From positions 310,001-374,000 of the forward strand of contig NZ_CANMNI010000002.1 in assembly GCF_947499215.1 (NCBI RefSeq): a stretch of DNA of 64,000 nt, read 5' to 3'. Under the pieces are notes generated by a model that ran no database searches, was not told the origin of the DNA, and worked only from the letters and a program-made list of their open reading frames with translations. Shown here in pieces: positions 61,941 to 64,000 of this stretch (its first letter is position 1; each line of letters starts with the position of its first letter). Made by a program: the position numbers and the translations under genes. The DNA comes from an uncultured Pontibacter sp. Its GTDB lineage: Bacteria; Bacteroidota; Bacteroidia; Cytophagales; Hymenobacteraceae.

Positions 61941-62387
61941 ATGCTACAAAACTTAGAACTTATCCTGCAAGAAAAGGGCGTCCGCCCGACGGCCATGCGC
62001 CTGATGGTGCTTGACTTCCTGCAAGGCCAGTCTTCGGCAGTGAGCCTGAATGACTTGGAGGCACACTTCCTTCGCTCAGACCGGATTACCTTATACCGTA
62101 CCCTTAAAACCTTTGAGGATAAAGGACTTGTACATAGTATAGAGGACGGAACAGGTTCTACGAAGTATGCGCTCTGCGAAGAAGGCTGTGCATGTGCACC
62201 TGAAGACCTGCATGTTCATTTTTCCTGCAGCAAATGCCAGGAAACATTTTGCCTCCCGATGTCACGCATCCCAAAGATTCCGCTGCCTGACAACTTTACC
62301 ATGGAGGAGGCTAGCCTGGTGGTGAAGGGCCTCTGCGGCAGTTGCGCCACCAAAAATGCAATGCGATTGCAGGGCGATGAGGCGTAG
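61941..62387 (+). CDS. Fur-family metalloregulator
   Basis: 148 residues from the ATG at 61941 (MLQNLELILQEKGVRPTAMRL). The winged-helix region covers about 1-80, with the recognition segment SDRITLYRTLKTFEDKGLVH. The metal site has HVHFSCSKCQETFCLP (about 92-107) and GLCGSCA near the end, giving two CxxC pairs for structural zinc and His/Glu ligands for sensing. By context it would sense zinc or cadmium and repress or activate this operon; a classical Fur box was not identified. The start lies 10 bases after czcB. Confidence 0.9.
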   Translation: MLQNLELILQEKGVRPTAMRLMVLDFLQGQSSAVSLNDLEAHFLRSDRITLYRTLKTFEDKGLVHSIEDGTGSTKYALCEEGCACAPEDLHVHFSCSKCQETFCLPMSRIPKIPLPDNFTMEEASLVVKGLCGSCATKNAMRLQGDEA

Positions 62388-62416
62388 CTTTACATAACTG
62401 GACAAGAAAGCACATC

Positions 62417-62788
62417 ATGAAACTCAACTGGAACATGCCCGCCAAGCTCAGGCCCTTTTACCGACAGGAACTGACCGCTTACCACACCTGCTGGAGAGAG
62501 GGCAATCCTGTCGCTGCCTGGAAGCATTTAGAAAGAGCGCATATCCTGGGGCAGCCATACCCGCTGGAGCATACAACCGTACACTGGAAGATGCTCAGAT
62601 TCGGTCTTAGGACAAAGAACACGACAGAAGTGATTGGACAGCTTCCCCGTCTGTTGGTAGGTGGGGTAAAGTCCTGGGCCGGAAAGATTCCAGTGGGCAA
62701 CACAGGCGGAGCCAATGTTCCGCCCCTCCGGCCAATGCCCATCCCGAATGACTTAAAGCGAATCATAGCATCTGCTATTAACCATTAG
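62417..62788 (+). CDS. DUF3703 protein
   Basis: 123 residues matching DUF3703. RPFYRQELTAYHTCWREGNPVAAWKHLERAHILGQPYP (about 13-50) is a helical core with conserved HCW and WKHLERAHIL elements, and KIPVGNTGGANVPPLRPMPIP (about 90-110) is the conserved end. These small cytoplasmic proteins occur near metal-transport genes but have no known activity. It sits between the Fur-like regulator and the P-type ATPase. Confidence 0.85.
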   Translation: MKLNWNMPAKLRPFYRQELTAYHTCWREGNPVAAWKHLERAHILGQPYPLEHTTVHWKMLRFGLRTKNTTEVIGQLPRLLVGGVKSWAGKIPVGNTGGANVPPLRPMPIPNDLKRIIASAINH

Positions 62789-62794
62789 AATATT

Positions 62795-64000
62795 ATGAAT
62801 AAGAGCGATAGTACATCAAAAAGCATAGAAGAGGATTTCAAACCACTGGAGATTACCTCTCCCAGAACTGCGGAGGCCCCTGGACCCAATGTCGGTGCGG
62901 AATGCTGCGCTGCGGATGGCAGGACCAAGCAGGCTGGTGCTATGGAGCATGAGCATGCCGAGGAGGAGGCAAAGTCCTCCTACATTCCAACGGCCATCAG
63001 TCTTGTGCTGCTATTGGGAGGTATTCTGCTTGATTACCTCGACACACCCTGGTTCTCCGGATATGTGCGGCTAATAACCTATGGCATAGCCTACGTGTTG
63101 GTTGGTTGGCGCGTGGTATGGCATGCCATCAAGAGCCTTAGGAGCAGCTTCTTCAATGAGTTCTTCCTGATGACCATGGCCACCCTGGGTGCCTTCTACA
63201 TTGGGGAGTATGCTGAGGGGGTGGCCGTGATGCTGTTCTATGTGATTGGGGAGCATTTTCAGGAGGCGGCCGTGCTGCGCTCCCGCCGTTCCATCAAGGC
63301 GCTCATCGACAACAGGCCTGATGAAGTGGGACTGGTGACGGATGACGGCATCGTCACAGTGAAGGCGAAAGAGGTGCAGGTGGGCGATGTGGTGCAGGTG
63401 AAGGCCGGTGAGAAAGTGGCGCTGGACGGGGAACTGCTCACCGAAAAGTCTTCCTTCAACACAGCCGCACTGACAGGTGAGTCAAAACCTGACACGAAAA
63501 AGCAAGGCGAGACGGTATTGGCGGGTATGATTAACTTGGACCGCGTTATTGAACTGAGGGTCACCTCTGCGTATGAAAACAGCGCCCTTTCAAAAATACT
63601 GAAGCTGGTAGAGGAAGCAGGCAGCCGGAAGGCCAAGACGCAGCAGTTCATCACCAAGTTTGCCAAAGTATACACGCCCATCGTGTTCTTCCTCGCAATT
63701 GGTCTTGTCTTTATTCCTTACTTTTTTGTGGAGAGCTATGACTTCAACCAATGGCTCTACCGGGCGCTGATATTTCTGGTAATCTCCTGTCCCTGCGCCC
63801 TGGTTATCTCCATACCGCTCGGTTACTTCGGCGGCATTGGGGCAGCCTCACGCAACGGACTCTTGTTCAAGGGGTCTAACTTCCTGGACCTGATGACGCA
63901 GGTGGACACGGTGGTGATGGATAAGACCGGTACGCTGACCGAGGGGGTGTTTCAAGTGCAGCGTGTGGAGACGGTACTGCCCGAGAAAGAGTGGTTCCTG
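62795..64000 (+). CDS. zntA: Heavy-metal P1B-type ATPase (Zn/Cd/Pb, partial)
   Basis: Starts at the ATG at 62795, 6 bases after the DUF3703 stop, and runs off the window edge after 402 codons. There is no HMA CxxC domain; instead the first 60 residues are short and Cys/His-rich (GAECCAADG, HEHAEEE). Membrane helices begin near 67. The soluble actuator domain has TGES (about 228), and helix 6 carries the metal motif SCPCALVIS near 330, followed by the phosphorylation loop DKTGTLTEG near 380. SPCP-type motif and context point to zinc, cadmium or lead. The nucleotide-binding part lies beyond the edge. Confidence 0.93.
   Translation, partial: MNKSDSTSKSIEEDFKPLEITSPRTAEAPGPNVGAECCAADGRTKQAGAMEHEHAEEEAKSSYIPTAISLVLLLGGILLDYLDTPWFSGYVRLITYGIAYVLVGWRVVWHAIKSLRSSFFNEFFLMTMATLGAFYIGEYAEGVAVMLFYVIGEHFQEAAVLRSRRSIKALIDNRPDEVGLVTDDGIVTVKAKEVQVGDVVQVKAGEKVALDGELLTEKSSFNTAALTGESKPDTKKQGETVLAGMINLDRVIELRVTSAYENSALSKILKLVEEAGSRKAKTQQFITKFAKVYTPIVFFLAIGLVFIPYFFVESYDFNQWLYRALIFLVISCPCALVISIPLGYFGGIGAASRNGLLFKGSNFLDLMTQVDTVVMDKTGTLTEGVFQVQRVETVLPEKEWFL

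Noticed and set aside
60791..61996. Minus-strand open frame of 401 codons
   Set aside because: It is the antisense of the czcB adaptor and the start of the Fur-like gene, both with clear domains. His- and Leu-rich composition is typical of a shadow frame.

Overview
The window is one contiguous stretch of a Bacteroidota chromosome, most likely a member of the Cytophagales close to Pontibacter or Hymenobacter. The evidence is a Rho factor with a large charged insertion, TAnnTTTG-type promoter elements, an OmpA protein with thrombospondin type-3 repeats, scarce Shine-Dalgarno sites with several TTG starts, and a heavy-metal RND pump fused to its outer-membrane channel. Genus level is inference, since no rRNA is present.

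Positions 1 to about 45.5 kb look like ordinary core chromosome. In order they hold: a bifunctional penicillin-binding protein (cut by the left edge); small unknown proteins; a membrane methyltransferase and a UbiA-type prenyltransferase; rho and serS; a TraB/GumN protein; PolX with a family 9 glycosyltransferase; an EVE protein; pyrR-pyrB; a calcium-repeat OmpA protein; an aminopeptidase P and a second family 9 glycosyltransferase; an M16 peptidase, an O-methyltransferase and a LysM lytic transglycosylase; an MFS exporter and an MscS channel; dnaE; an S41 peptidase; thioredoxin; a DUF421 protein; an OmpA lipoprotein; a cystathionine gamma-synthase; and a VTT-domain membrane protein. Strong hairpin terminators separate many of these. 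The core is saturated with the heptamer TATACCT (AGGTATA on the other strand), in genes and between them.

A tRNA-Arg(ACG) gene with encoded CCA lies at 45455-45531. Immediately after it the character changes: TATACCT becomes rare and the genes become accessory. From 45.8 to 55.7 kb there is an unknown 127-residue protein, a single-chain restriction-modification enzyme (nuclease plus N6-adenine methylase, no helicase), a pair of small overlapping genes, a small gene with a strong Shine-Dalgarno, a minimal family-A-like polymerase, a divergent Schlafen/AlbA_2 protein, a possibly interrupted small membrane protein, and two tandem paralogues of an unknown family. This is the part most likely to contain something undescribed: a mobile or defence locus built around the polymerase.

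From 55.9 kb to the right edge there is a heavy-metal resistance operon, all on the plus strand: a Cys-rich DUF6660-like protein, a CzcA-CzcC fusion pump, the CzcB adaptor lipoprotein, a Fur-family metalloregulator, a DUF3703 protein, and a Zn/Cd/Pb P1B-type ATPase cut by the edge. Together they would export divalent metal from cytoplasm to periplasm (ATPase) and from periplasm out of the cell (RND system), under the Fur-like sensor. No integrase, rRNA, CRISPR array or complete insertion sequence was seen.
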